A DNA stretch of 64,000 nt from Castanea sativa (taxonomy: Eukaryota > Streptophyta > Magnoliopsida > Fagales > Fagaceae): positions 27,537,503-27,601,502 of the forward strand of contig NC_134016.1 of assembly GCF_040712315.1 (NCBI RefSeq). The letters are read 5' to 3'. Position 1 is the stretch's first letter, and the number at the start of each line of letters is the position of its first letter. The notes under the pieces are model-generated. The model worked only from the letters and a program-made list of their open reading frames with translations. It had not been told where the DNA came from and made no database searches. The translations under genes were made by a program, and so were the position numbers. Positions 11,814-21,927 of the stretch are shown here, piece after piece.

Positions 11814-12896
11814 TGGAGAGGAAAGGCAAGACGAGAACTCACGTCGGCGGAGCGTAATCTCGTGGGCTAAGGCTTCGGGGAGAGGGCTCGGGGCCAAGTC
11901 CCAAGTTGCAAGACGGCGTTTGCAAGGTAACCAAAGAGTGGAAGTCCTACCCGGGTGAAGGCGAGCTTTCTGGACGCATCCTAGATGGAACTGGCTCAAC
12001 GACGGCCTCCTAACACCTGCAACAAGGACGAAGAAATTAGCCCAGAAAGATATATAATGAAGGCGATGCTACAGTAGTGGTGAGCATACCTTCAGGACGA
12101 AGGTTCCCTAAATCTCCTGTATATGGGGGAAATGAATCTGCCCACATCGGCGGGGCGTCTCGCCCAAAAACAACAGACGAAGAAGAACTCGTCTTCCAAC
12201 TCCTATACGAGGTGACCAAAGATTTAATTATCCTCCAGTCTTTTCTCTGTTGTGAATTGATAAAAGCCACGAGATTGACTAATTTCGAGAGGTTTATAGC
12301 AAAAGAAGGAACTCGTCCACGGTAAGAGGACGAGTCCCCTTCGAAAACCTCTCTCCACAAAATTTGCATAGAAACAACTAGTCTCCATGCATTAGGATTT
12401 AATTGACATAAACCTATACCTAACCTAGTAAGCAACTCCTGGCAAAAGCATTGAGAGGCAGCCTAAGACCCCCTAGAAGATAGGCTTCATAAACCCCGAA
12501 TGCCAAAATGAGGTTGGCAACACCACTCATCACGGACGGCCAATCTAGGATTTAGCTCGTCGGGATTTGGTACCAACTCCTAAGGGACGTTAGTTTTCTC
12601 TCGTCTGTCTTGGGCGGAACCCCAACGGCGCAGCTGTATACGATCTCGGCCTCGTCCCTTCTAGTGGACGAGGGAGCGCTAGAAGGACCCGGCCCAGACC
12701 CGGATGCTACCCTCGTCCTAAATTCTTCACGGAAAACTTCTAAGGGAACCCCAGGAACCCCAGAAACATACTCGTCTGAGGTGTTACCACTACTCCTACT
12801 GCTGTCACTACTAGAGCCACTATAGCTAGTTGTGTTACGATATTCATCTATCTCCCTACCAACGCTATTGCCAGACGAAGAAAAACTTTCGGACAT
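10838..12896 (-). pseudogene. Antisense ORF of the Tat-type element, broken
   Basis: Reads against gag-pol. It starts MSESFSSSGNSVGR at 12896 with a Ser-rich N-terminus, then GVPGVPLEVFREEF and SLRSWYQIP before a stop near 12552. After frame changes it continues as [17 protein letters not shown] and [15 protein letters not shown] (about 12330-12430), [13 protein letters not shown] (about 12085-12125), EALAHEITLRRRE (about 11835-11875) and a Lys/Gly-rich tail from about 11748. The core resembles the domain annotated as putative plant transposon protein (Transposase_28-like) seen as an extra antisense ORF in Tat elements. Its role is unknown. A TATA box on the same strand lies upstream. The 3' limit is uncertain. 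Confidence 0.65.
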
Positions 12897-13052
12897 TTTG
12901 GAAATGTAAGGGAAGCCTAAAACGAGCGTAGAGAAAATACCTGGCTCTAGACGAAGAAAACTAAAGGACGCTGGAATACTCCTAGACGAGGCGATGGACG
13001 AGAGATGTCAAACGAGAGAATTTTAAGAATGAGGAGGGTAGGGGAGGAAATC

Positions 13053-13062
13053 CACTATTTAT
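13053..13062 (-). promoter_or_regulatory. TATA box for the antisense ORF
   Basis: On the minus strand CCTATAAATAG lies about 160 bp upstream of the antisense ATG at 12896, a usual spacing for TATA plus 5' UTR. It is outside the LTR, so the antisense gene appears to have its own promoter. Confidence 0.55.
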
Positions 13063-13280
13063 AGGCGTTGAAAAGTAAAACCCAGAACGCAATGACCAAT
13101 CAGGAAGAACCACGTGGCAACCTCCTCGAAAACCCAAACCAACACAACGGTTAACCCGGGTAAGTAATGACATGTGACATAATATGAAGCCTTTACAACC
13201 TCGTCCCTTACTTTGAGACACGTGGAATAATGTGTTGAAACGAGTCGAAGAAACAAAAGAACTTTGGACGACCTTAGAAC

Positions 13281-13290
13281 AGGGGGCAGG
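13281..13290 (+). other. Polypurine tract
   Basis: AGGGGGCAGG directly abuts the 3' LTR start, the expected place for plus-strand priming. Confidence 0.75.
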
Positions 13291-13953
13291 CGATAGGGGA
13301 ATAATATAGCCCATCTCCAAGTCGTCCATACGGTCGTCCATAGCCCACCTACTACCATAAACACCTCGAAACTTACCTACAAGTGCCTCGTCCGGGGAAG
13401 AAGAGATCAAGACGAGGTGCGCACCATCGAGTGATGCACTCGTCCGAGTGTCGACATCCTCGTCTTGAGCAAATTCACCCGTTAGACGAGGCATCCCCCG
13501 CGTGTGAAACGAAGCACGCCCACGGCGAGGAACTCAAGGACGAGGGTGTCACACTTAGGAAAATCTCCAAATGAGATATGATAATCCCTTATCCCACGCG
13601 TAACCGCAGGGTATCCGTTGTGAAACAAGAGCATAACTTCCGGACGGTTATGCAAGTTACGTTTGATTTCTATCTCTCCTTGAAGCCAGGAGAAGTTCAA
13701 ATTTTGGTAACCGCCTATGATAACACTATATAAAGGCTGTTTCAGACAAACCCAAGGTATGTTCAGTTTTTACTCCAAAAAAGTTGGAACTCAAATAACT
13801 TAGAGGAAAAAATTAACTTTGCCATCGGAGGACTTTTGGCCGGCAGCCCCGGTCGCCTTTGATACGCTTTTCTTTCTTTTTCAGGCCGTAGAAAGATCCA
13901 GTAGTCCTTTCCAGTCCGAAGCATCCAGCCTACTGATTTTCTTCGCATCATCA
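13291..13953 (+). repeat. 3' LTR (663 bp)
   Basis: Matches the 5' LTR with roughly fifteen differences. Its first base is C instead of T. Four CAG in the 5' copy read CG here and two read CGG. Confidence 0.95.
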
Positions 13954-13958
13954 GGTGG
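13954..13958. other. Right target-site duplication GGTGG
   Basis: Exact copy of 3783-3787, directly after the 3' LTR. Confidence 0.93.
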
Positions 13959-14199
13959 CATTTTAAAAAAAACTTTGGAAAATATTTTCAAGTGTTTGGT
14001 AACATTATGAAAATGCAAATTTTTTACTGATTTTTCACATTTTCTCAACCATTTTCTCACGTTCCAAACAAATTTTATAATAAAACATTAAAATCCATGA
14101 ACTTCTAAACAAACAAAAATCAAATCACCGGCCAAATCAAATTGAGAGAGGGAGGTGAGACAGGGAGGAGGAAGAGTGAGATCGGTGGGGAGGGTTTCT

Positions 14200-14455
14200 C
14201 GCCGGCGCGATCACGCGCGTCGATCTCGCCCGGCGCGAGCAGATCGCGCCGTCGAGCTCGCGCAGGGCGTGATCGACGCGCGATCTGGGCGAGATCGAGG
14301 CGCGATCTCGCGCCGTCGATCTCGCGCATCGATCTCGCCCGGCGCGAGCTCTACGGCGAGAGATCGCGCCTCGATCTCGCCCGGCGCGAGCTCGACGGCG
14401 CGAGATCGCGCCTCGATCTCGCCCGGCGCGAGCTCGCCGGCGAGCCTTTGGGTTG
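14200..14455. repeat. GC-rich palindromic tandem repeat
   Basis: About five imperfect copies of a ~42-bp unit built from CTCGCCCGGCGCGAGCTC and GAGATCGCGCCTCGATC blocks, inside the TIR element. Each half is itself an inverted repeat. The block is strongly GC- and CpG-rich within AT-rich DNA. The Arg/Ala-rich open frames across it follow from the repeat and are not a gene. Confidence 0.85.
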
Positions 14456-14692
14456 AGGACGGCGTGATCTTGGCTTCCCGGCGATCTCCCTCTAGCTCTC
14501 TCTCTCTTTTCTGGTGTGGTTGTTGCTCTCTCCCTCTCCTTCTCTTTCTCTGTGTTTTCCAACGGAAAACTCAATTTGAAGGTAAAATACACATGGAAAT
14601 TATTTTCCGGGTGGGGAGGGTCTGTTTTACGGTCAACGCTTCCTCTTTTCCGTTTGACCAAAATTTCCGGTGTTGCCAAACACCCGCAAATG

Positions 14693-14739
14693 CTGAAAAT
14701 ATTTTCCGGAATTGGTTTACTGTCAAAACAAACGCACCC
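14693..14739 (-). repeat. Right 47-bp TIR
   Basis: Exact inverted match of 3692-3738. Confidence 0.88.
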
Positions 14740-14742
14740 TAT

Positions 14743-15836
14743 GTGCGTAACAAGGATTAGCTTTCATTTTGTGCCTAATCATAGGGACTACTTAGTCTTG
14801 TGAATGTGTCCTAATTGATGAGCTGTATCTTCTTTTGTGCTCAATGTCACCCCTATAGAAAGCCTCTATTTAATTTGTTATTTTCTTTGCAGACTTTTAC
14901 TAGGGAGATAGATGCATTGTATAACGTGGGTACTTATGGCAGTAGTAAAGTTTAGTTACAAGTGTAATTCTTCATGCCATTGACAAAAAGAATCTGGCTT
15001 TCCAACCCGACAGCTTCAGATGTTATCCACTATATACTCAAATTCTTTTATATCCCTCCCATCACTAGTACTGTTAATGTGAATCACTATATACTACCAG
15101 TACCAAAGGATAGGATGTGAATTAATGTTACCAATTGCAACATCCTTTTTGCCATTGAACAATTGTCATAGTCATTGCCGCAAGTCCCATAACCAGCCCC
15201 ACTAGCAACTAACCTTTTCCTTTCGTTTTCATGGTTGTTGTGTTGCAATTACCAGCACCACAATAATGTCATGGAGGTTGCCCTTCCTTTACATCAATGC
15301 CTGCACTCACCAGGTTGCCATGGAGGTTGAAAAGACTTTAATGTGAAATTTTGAGAAAGAATAAAGGCTTTAGATTGGTAGCAATCTTATTACAGTTGAT
15401 GCTCTAGTAATGTTAGTTTTTTAATTGGGTAATGTGGGTGTCTAAGCTCTAAAACTCTTAAAACACTTGATTATATCCTCAAGTCTATGTAATATCCCGT
15501 CCGACACACATTAGGTAATTAGAGTAATGAATCTCTTGGAGGTGGCCTTAAACTGATTAGGAGTTTTGAACCTAAGACCTCATGGGAGTATGAGACATTG
15601 GGACATGGAGATTTAACTGCTAGTAGTCATATGAAAGTGGAGATTTAATAGCTGGTGCTGTTGCAAATATTTGAAAATTAAAAACAGACAATACTCTCAC
15701 TGAAAAATATTGCACAAAGTGTGACATTTGCAGTGGTATATTATATCATTTCATATGACAAATTCACTGGGATATGATTATGCACAGTTCTGTTTCGTAT
15801 AGAACATTTATTTGAGCCAATACTAAACGCTTTTGT
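14743..15836. other. Intergenic, nothing recognised
   Basis: Downstream of the alpha-dioxygenase gene (3' side). It is AT-rich unique-looking sequence with no coding exon or repeat boundary that I can support. Confidence 0.55.
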
Positions 15837-18800
15837 TTATAATAGAATGGTGGACAACCAGATAACCATACTTATTGGAAGTACTAAATAGATGAAAATT
15901 AGATGGAATGGTCGCAGGTACAGCGGTATGTAGTTAGCTGGAGTCGGCATTGAATCCCACACTGAGAATGCACTTGAACATGTCATCCATTTCCTTGTCA
16001 TTTCGGGGAAATGCCTATCAATCACATCCTTCAAAGTCTCAGTCTTGTTAACCCATTCTAGGCCTTTCTTTGTGTATGTTTTGGAGTTGAAATTGGTTGT
16101 AAAAAAGCGATCAGCTTCTAGCCTCCTAAACAAGATCATCATGCAAAATGAAGGCATAAATAAGTGTCTAAAAAACAAATCAAATTTCTCATTTTATTCT
16201 TAGTATGACATTGAGCATACCTTGAAGCAATTAGTAGGAAGATAAAGAAAGCAGTCTCACTGATGGCAAAGCCTTTGATCTTCTTCTCTGCCTGTAAGCC
16301 AACTTGCAAGTCAAGCTTCTCAACATCTTCTCCATACACTTCATGGAGAGCTTCAATAACTTCTTCATCATCTGTCAAATCTTCCCACTTGCTAATAGGA
16401 ATCGTCATCAAGTTCCGTCGGAACTCATTGTACCTAGCAACTCCCCTCTCTCTATCTCTATAAACTAATGGTCAAGCATTGTAAAATTAGATTTGGAAAA
16501 ATGAAAGTGGAAATAAAATGAATTTTGTAAATAGAAATTGAAGAATGAGATGATATACTTTCCAAGCTGGCCATATCAACAGGATCTGGTCTATCTTCTC
16601 CATTAATATCATGGGCTACAAGGTTCCTCATCCATGATGGATAGTTCCATAATGTGAGTGCCCCACAAGACTGATGACCCAATGATACCAGCATTTGCTC
16701 CATTCCTATTGTTGACAGTTTTCTCCCTCCTTCAATACCCACTAATTCCCACATAGGCACCCTGAATTCATAACCGCTGCAGTTAGTCATGTAGAGTTTC
16801 TATCAAGGAAACTTTAATTAGTATCTCAAATTACTTTCCTTTTCAGAATTAATTCTAAACATCATTCTCTTGCAAAGAAAAAAAAATGTAATGTTGCTTC
16901 CTTAGTTGAGGAAAATTGGACACTGTTTTATATCTGAAAGCATTTGATTTTTACCCCCACATCAGCAAGAACACAATCAGAAACTAATGATTATTAACAA
17001 GTTATATAATGGTACTAGCACAAACATCAACATCACATGCCAACACCACTGCAAGGGTGCAATCACTACCAACTCTGTTACCACCATCAGTACTAAGCCC
17101 ACACCACCAAAACCATAAATGCAGCAATGGTACTATGTTGGAACTTGGGAGCTTTGAAATGGTCTAAACTTACATTCAAGGCCAATTTTTTGTAGAATAC
17201 AAGAATGTCTACGACCCCCCCCCCCCCCCAAAAAAAAAAAAGAGTATCTATTACACATATAATATAACCTTATAATCTTAAACTATAAATAATGTTTTCT
17301 CTAACTTGACCTCCAATTCTGTAATCCTGATTCCACACCTGTACATGTTTCTTTGTTCCTAGTGCATTTTTGCCAAGTGTTCATCCTACTGGTGCCTAAT
17401 ATTTTGGTGATGCAGATACAGTGCTGAAGAGAAAGGGAAGTACTCATGTAGTATGGGAGGATGTTTGTCTTCTGAAGTTGAAGAGGTGATGTCCCTAAGG
17501 ACAAGTGTTTCGGGTAGAAGTGAATGCATTCTGCAGGTGCTTACAAACTCTTCAGTTAGTGAATAGGGAACTCCATGATCTTTTGGCTTTTTAAGACCAA
17601 CCAATCCACTCAGTATTGATCCCAATATATGTCCAAGTAACTCCTTAAATTTCTTCCCCAAAAGTCCATACCTGAAAAAAACATGGTTTATGATTTTCAG
17701 TGAAGTGTAAAGTAGAACGCAATGAGCATTAGTATTGCATCACTATCTTACCAGTTTACCCTCATCCCTACTTGAAGAGTATCGGTCTTCAGGAGTTCAA
17801 CGGTCCAGTCAATGGTGTGGATTTTAGCAATGACAGCTGCAGTCACCAATCTTGAGTGCCTATAGAGCTGCTCATCATCCAAATCAGGGTAATATACCTA
17901 AAACCAAAGAACAATAAACTAAATCATTAACTAAACATTATATTATTCATGAAGTGCATACATTATCACACATACAACTTTCATACGAGGAAAATTATAG
18001 CATAAAATTCTACAATTTCTAACCCAATAAAATATAACACTAATATTATGCAGAAATATTGTAATTTTTCTGAAAATGGTCCAAAACCATTCAACTAAAA
18101 TTAGACTATAAAAATGTTCAAGTACACATGCATCGAATTCACCATGGGGTAAAAGAATCATATAAATATAAACTAAAAAAAACTTACTTTTAGCATATCA
18201 CATACGGCATTGTGCTCTTTGACAAATAACGCTTGTAGGAGGGAAAAGCCAGCCCAGCAATTTCGAACATCACCTGAGATAGGAATGCCTTTCTCATTAT
18301 GCTGAAGCAGCCCATCTTCTGAGATCTTCAATTTTCCATCTTTGAATGTCCTCACTCTTCTCATGCCCTCCTTGTCATTACCATAAATTACACTCCCATC
18401 CCTAGTCATATGTCAAAAGAATTCAATTCTCATAGAATGCACATATTCTTTTCTATTAACTTGTCCTTACAAACGTAGACAAGTTGAAAAATTAAAAATT
18501 ATTGACAATCAAATTACAACAGAAAGCTCAGGTCTAGTTGATTGCCCCACTAAACATTCTTGATTATCAGCCTACCTAACAGAAACTATAAAATTGCCCC
18601 AGAGAATCAGTTCCAAAATTACACGTCCCCAGAAAATTTTGAGGTGAAGTCCTCCCCCTTTTCCTTTTTTTTTTTTAATTCAATTCTTTTTGTTTACTCA
18701 GATTAAAAACTCCCTTTTAGTGACTGTTATATATTGTACTCCTCAGTCCTCAATATGTTATCCCTGGCAACAAATGGAGACAGTTGTAACATGCAACATT

Positions 18801-21800
18801 GTTTAAAACAATTAGCTTGGGATTTGCATTCTAATTATTTGAAGAATAAGTGTTTTTTCTTGGATAAATATTTGAAGATAAAATGTTATTAGTTATTCAT
18901 AAGAATATGTAATATGCTGTTTTATTTGTATATGAATAATTCTATCCTAAGTTTTGTTTAGTTACTAAGAGAAAGGAGAAAGAAAAGAGAACAAATCCTA
19001 CATCGCTACATCATTTTGAGTCTAATTTGTTGATTTTAGTTTCCATTTTCTCTGCATCCAGACAGAGAGGGGATAACATGTGAAAAATTTTAAACATGTT
19101 GTTTATTAAAATTAAAAATTTGAATGAGTTATTATAACCTATATGCACTTATGACTTATAATAGTAAAAGGAAGTACTTCGAAATTACTTACCACCAAGG
19201 AGTTCTTGTATTCGGAGAGCCATTCTTGAGGTGACACAAATCAATAGAGACTTTTTTGGTCTTAAAAAACTTGAAAGACTTTAAGGGACACCCACTTGAA
19301 ATTTCATCAGGAGCTCTGATCTCTATCTGCTTAAAGAATTATGAAAAATTAATTTATCTTGCTTAGTTGATAAATAAAATGTTTCTAACCATGTAACTAT
19401 AATTTTTAAGTCATTTGTTTGAGCCATAGATATTAGGCCTTTTGATACTGCAATATTCTTTGTCAATTACGATCATAAGGTTAAACATGTGGATGGCTCA
19501 TGGCTGTAATTGGTCAACATGCATATAATACATGACCGAATTGGTTTATGACACATCCATTTTTAGATAAAATAGAAAGAGTTCATTTCACGATTAAGAG
19601 TTTATTTCATTTGTTGGATCTGATTGTGTACACCTTTCATATTTGTAATGTCTAATGTGAAACATAAAATGGATCTATTTCAAATGAAGGAGATCCTAAT
19701 ACTCAGTTATTGTTATGCTTGAACTCACTTTGCTAGAAAGCAAACTTTGATTAAGACAATATTGAAATTAAAACCTATTCAGTGTCCTCCAAATGATCGA
19801 CCCAGTCATGAATCATGAACTGTATCCATGAGCAGGCTATCATGTTGAATTGCTTCCCATTGTCTATGAACTTTTTCCTCTCCAAAAGCTTTGAGGCTAC
19901 TACTGTTGGATGAGGCTCTAATAGCTGCAGAGATTGATGACAAACAATACAGGAACATCATACACCTTATTACTTGTGAAGAAAACTGTGGTACCTACTA
20001 AAATACCATAAATTGACATAAGGAAAAAACAAATGTTCCAACATAGAAAATATTGACTAAATAGTGTTATTGAAACAATCATGTGATTCACATGATCGTG
20101 CTATGCTATAAACCCTCAAAATATATGGGGAGGGGATTGTTTTGTTAACTGGTAAGTTGTCTTGCTCTCAGACAGGAAAAAAAATATATAATAATAATTG
20201 TCTTGTAGTGTGAGAGGGTTGTTGAAGATACTAAATATGAACCAAAGCAAATCCAAAAGACTGGATAAAAATTTGGACCTAGGCCCCAGAATTCATAAAT
20301 CTATGGGTACAATATATACAAGGGATCAAGTAGCAGGGGGGGGGGGGGTGGGGTGGAGAACTACTTGTCTAGCTAGCAAGGGGGCGGTGGTCCTCTTAAC
20401 ATTTTAATTATGGTAGCAACTAGTTTGTAAACTTATTTCACTTTCCTCTATATTCAAATTACTATTTGGAAATCAATGAAAGTGTGTTTGGTACTTCAGT
20501 TGTTTGCTGTTTGAAATACAAAGTTAAAAAATTTACAACTTTGACATTTAGATCTTGTTGTTGCTGGCTGACTACACCTAAATGATTTGTTTTGGTTTTT
20601 GTTTTATTTATTTTTTTACTTGGCAACACATTAGACAAAATATTGGATATATTATAGAATATAATACTGAGTGACTAGGGCTGATCAATAGTTTCAAACT
20701 TTTGGTTGTGTTTGGAGAATTTTTATATAATTTTTAGTTGACAAAACCAATTAGTTTTCAATTAGAAAAATAATGAATATATAATGAGATAATAATTATA
20801 ATTTTTATTTAATTTATAGATGACGGGAAAACCAACTACAAAATTTGATCTTTCTAGCCATGAATATTGTCAAGACTATGCTTTGTAACAAAATAAAAGA
20901 CGATTTCTTAACAGGTTCTTTGATTTTGCACATTTAACCAAAACTTGCAACAAAAAGTTATTATAGAATCAATTATAGATAATTTTTAGATTCAAAGTAA
21001 GGTTCAACTCTTGAGTTGAAATTTATTATGAAACAATTATTTTTGTGTTTTTTTATTTATAATTTGTTAACATTAAATAAATGATAGTTTGGATTTTCAT
21101 ATATTAATTTAGTTTTCAATTTTAATATATTTCTTATTTTTAAAAGGTAAAAAGAAAAGACTTTTTGTTTTATACTTTGGTTTTAGAAATATGTTTTCTT
21201 GAAGAGTCATGCATGAATTATTGAACTTTATGTTATTTATAATTGTATAATTTTAAGGCGCTCTAATTAGGGGTATGTATGGATTGGGTTGGAAGGTTTT
21301 TTTAACCCAATATAATTTTATTGTGATATCATTTGTGTGACATCTTGTCGGTTATAAAATCACAAAGGTTATTAGTAGTAACAGTAACAAGTTGATCAAT
21401 ACATATTCCTCCTTGAGCAAAAAGCAAAAAGCAAAAGGCAAAAACAGTAATAGCTTCATTAATTAAGGCGTTTCACTGTCTCTAACCCCATGTGGTGAAG
21501 TTGACGGAGGCATATTGCGACCCAAAAAGGTTCCTTGGCTACCAATGGTATCATCACTAGGGTGATTGCATGTTCCATCAGCAGTCCTATGTGCAAATTC
21601 TTCTGTGTTATATCTCTGCCCATTTATTTCTCCAACATGCAATAGATTATAACGTTGGTGCAAGTGTCTTCTAATTCCCAAATAAACAGCTCCAATAATC
21701 ACTGGTAGTCTGTGCCATGCCTCCAGTTTGTCCACGAAATGTACAACCTAATATCAAACATATATAATAAGTGATATCACAAATTCAAGAACAACATATA

Positions 21801-21927
21801 TAGTAAGAGAGAAAGAGCTAGAGATTGCACTAACATAGAACAATAGGGTGTCTAGGAGAGTCATTTTGGCCACAATATGCTGAAGTTGAGGGTGGATGAA
21901 GGGTGACAAAAATAGAAAGAATGCCAT
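15837..21927 (-). pseudogene. Alpha-dioxygenase (DOX family), nonsense codon and altered catalytic Tyr
   Basis: Alpha-dioxygenases are haem enzymes that make 2-hydroperoxy fatty acids (oxylipin defence pathway). Ten minus-strand exons join in frame: 21835-21927, 21487-21747, 19775-19924, 19193-19326, 18188-18401, 17752-17897, 17444-17671, 16559-16761, 16221-16464, 15837-16125; 654 codons including the final stop, against about 640 residues usual. Start MAFFLFLSPFIHPQLQ. Visible: MIHDWVDHLED (distal-His region), DGKLKISEDGLL, VKEHNAVCDML, KIHTIDWTVELL, GVPYSLTEEF, GHQSCGALTLWNYP, ISKWEDLT, KKGLEWVN. Codon 168 (19775-19777), last of exon 3, is TAG where the family has Gln. Codon 379 (17533-17535) is TGC (Cys) where the family has the catalytic Tyr, in TCRMHSL; the proximal His three residues on is kept. 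The C-terminus is ~20 residues longer than usual. Confidence 0.9.
17214..17240. repeat. Homopolymer C/A tract in an intron
   Basis: A run of about 15 C followed by about 13 A lies in the intron between exons 7 and 8 of the alpha-dioxygenase. Its length is error-prone. Confidence 0.8.

Larger units (their letters stand above)
3788..13953 (+). mobile_element. Ty3/gypsy LTR retrotransposon, Tat-type, full-length but degenerate
   Basis: A 10,166-bp element with two LTRs, a 5-bp GGTGG target duplication, a primer-binding site, a polypurine tract, and the order gag-PR-RT-RNaseH-second RNaseH-INT on the plus strand. The second RNase H after the gypsy RNase H, and an extra antisense ORF 3' of pol, are marks of the Tat clade. 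All sense frames are broken, so it cannot encode its own mobility as read here. The LTRs differ at roughly fifteen sites, so insertion is fairly recent. It sits inside a TIR element. Confidence 0.95.
3692..14739. mobile_element. Non-autonomous TIR DNA element (~0.9 kb), interrupted by a gypsy retrotransposon
   Basis: The ends are 47-bp perfect inverted repeats beginning GGGTGCGTTTGTTTTGACAG. They are flanked by TAT on both sides (3689-3691 and 14740-14742), consistent with a 3-bp target duplication. Removing the nested LTR element (3788-13953 plus one GGTGG) leaves about 880 bp with no transposase. TIR wording and TSD length suggest a PIF/Harbinger (Tourist-like) element, but TAT is not the usual TWA, so the superfamily is an inference. 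Confidence 0.75.

Noticed and set aside
14137..14679. Long Arg/Ala-rich open frames on both strands
   Set aside because: They arise from the GC-rich palindromic tandem repeat, have no start context or motif, and exist in several frames at once.
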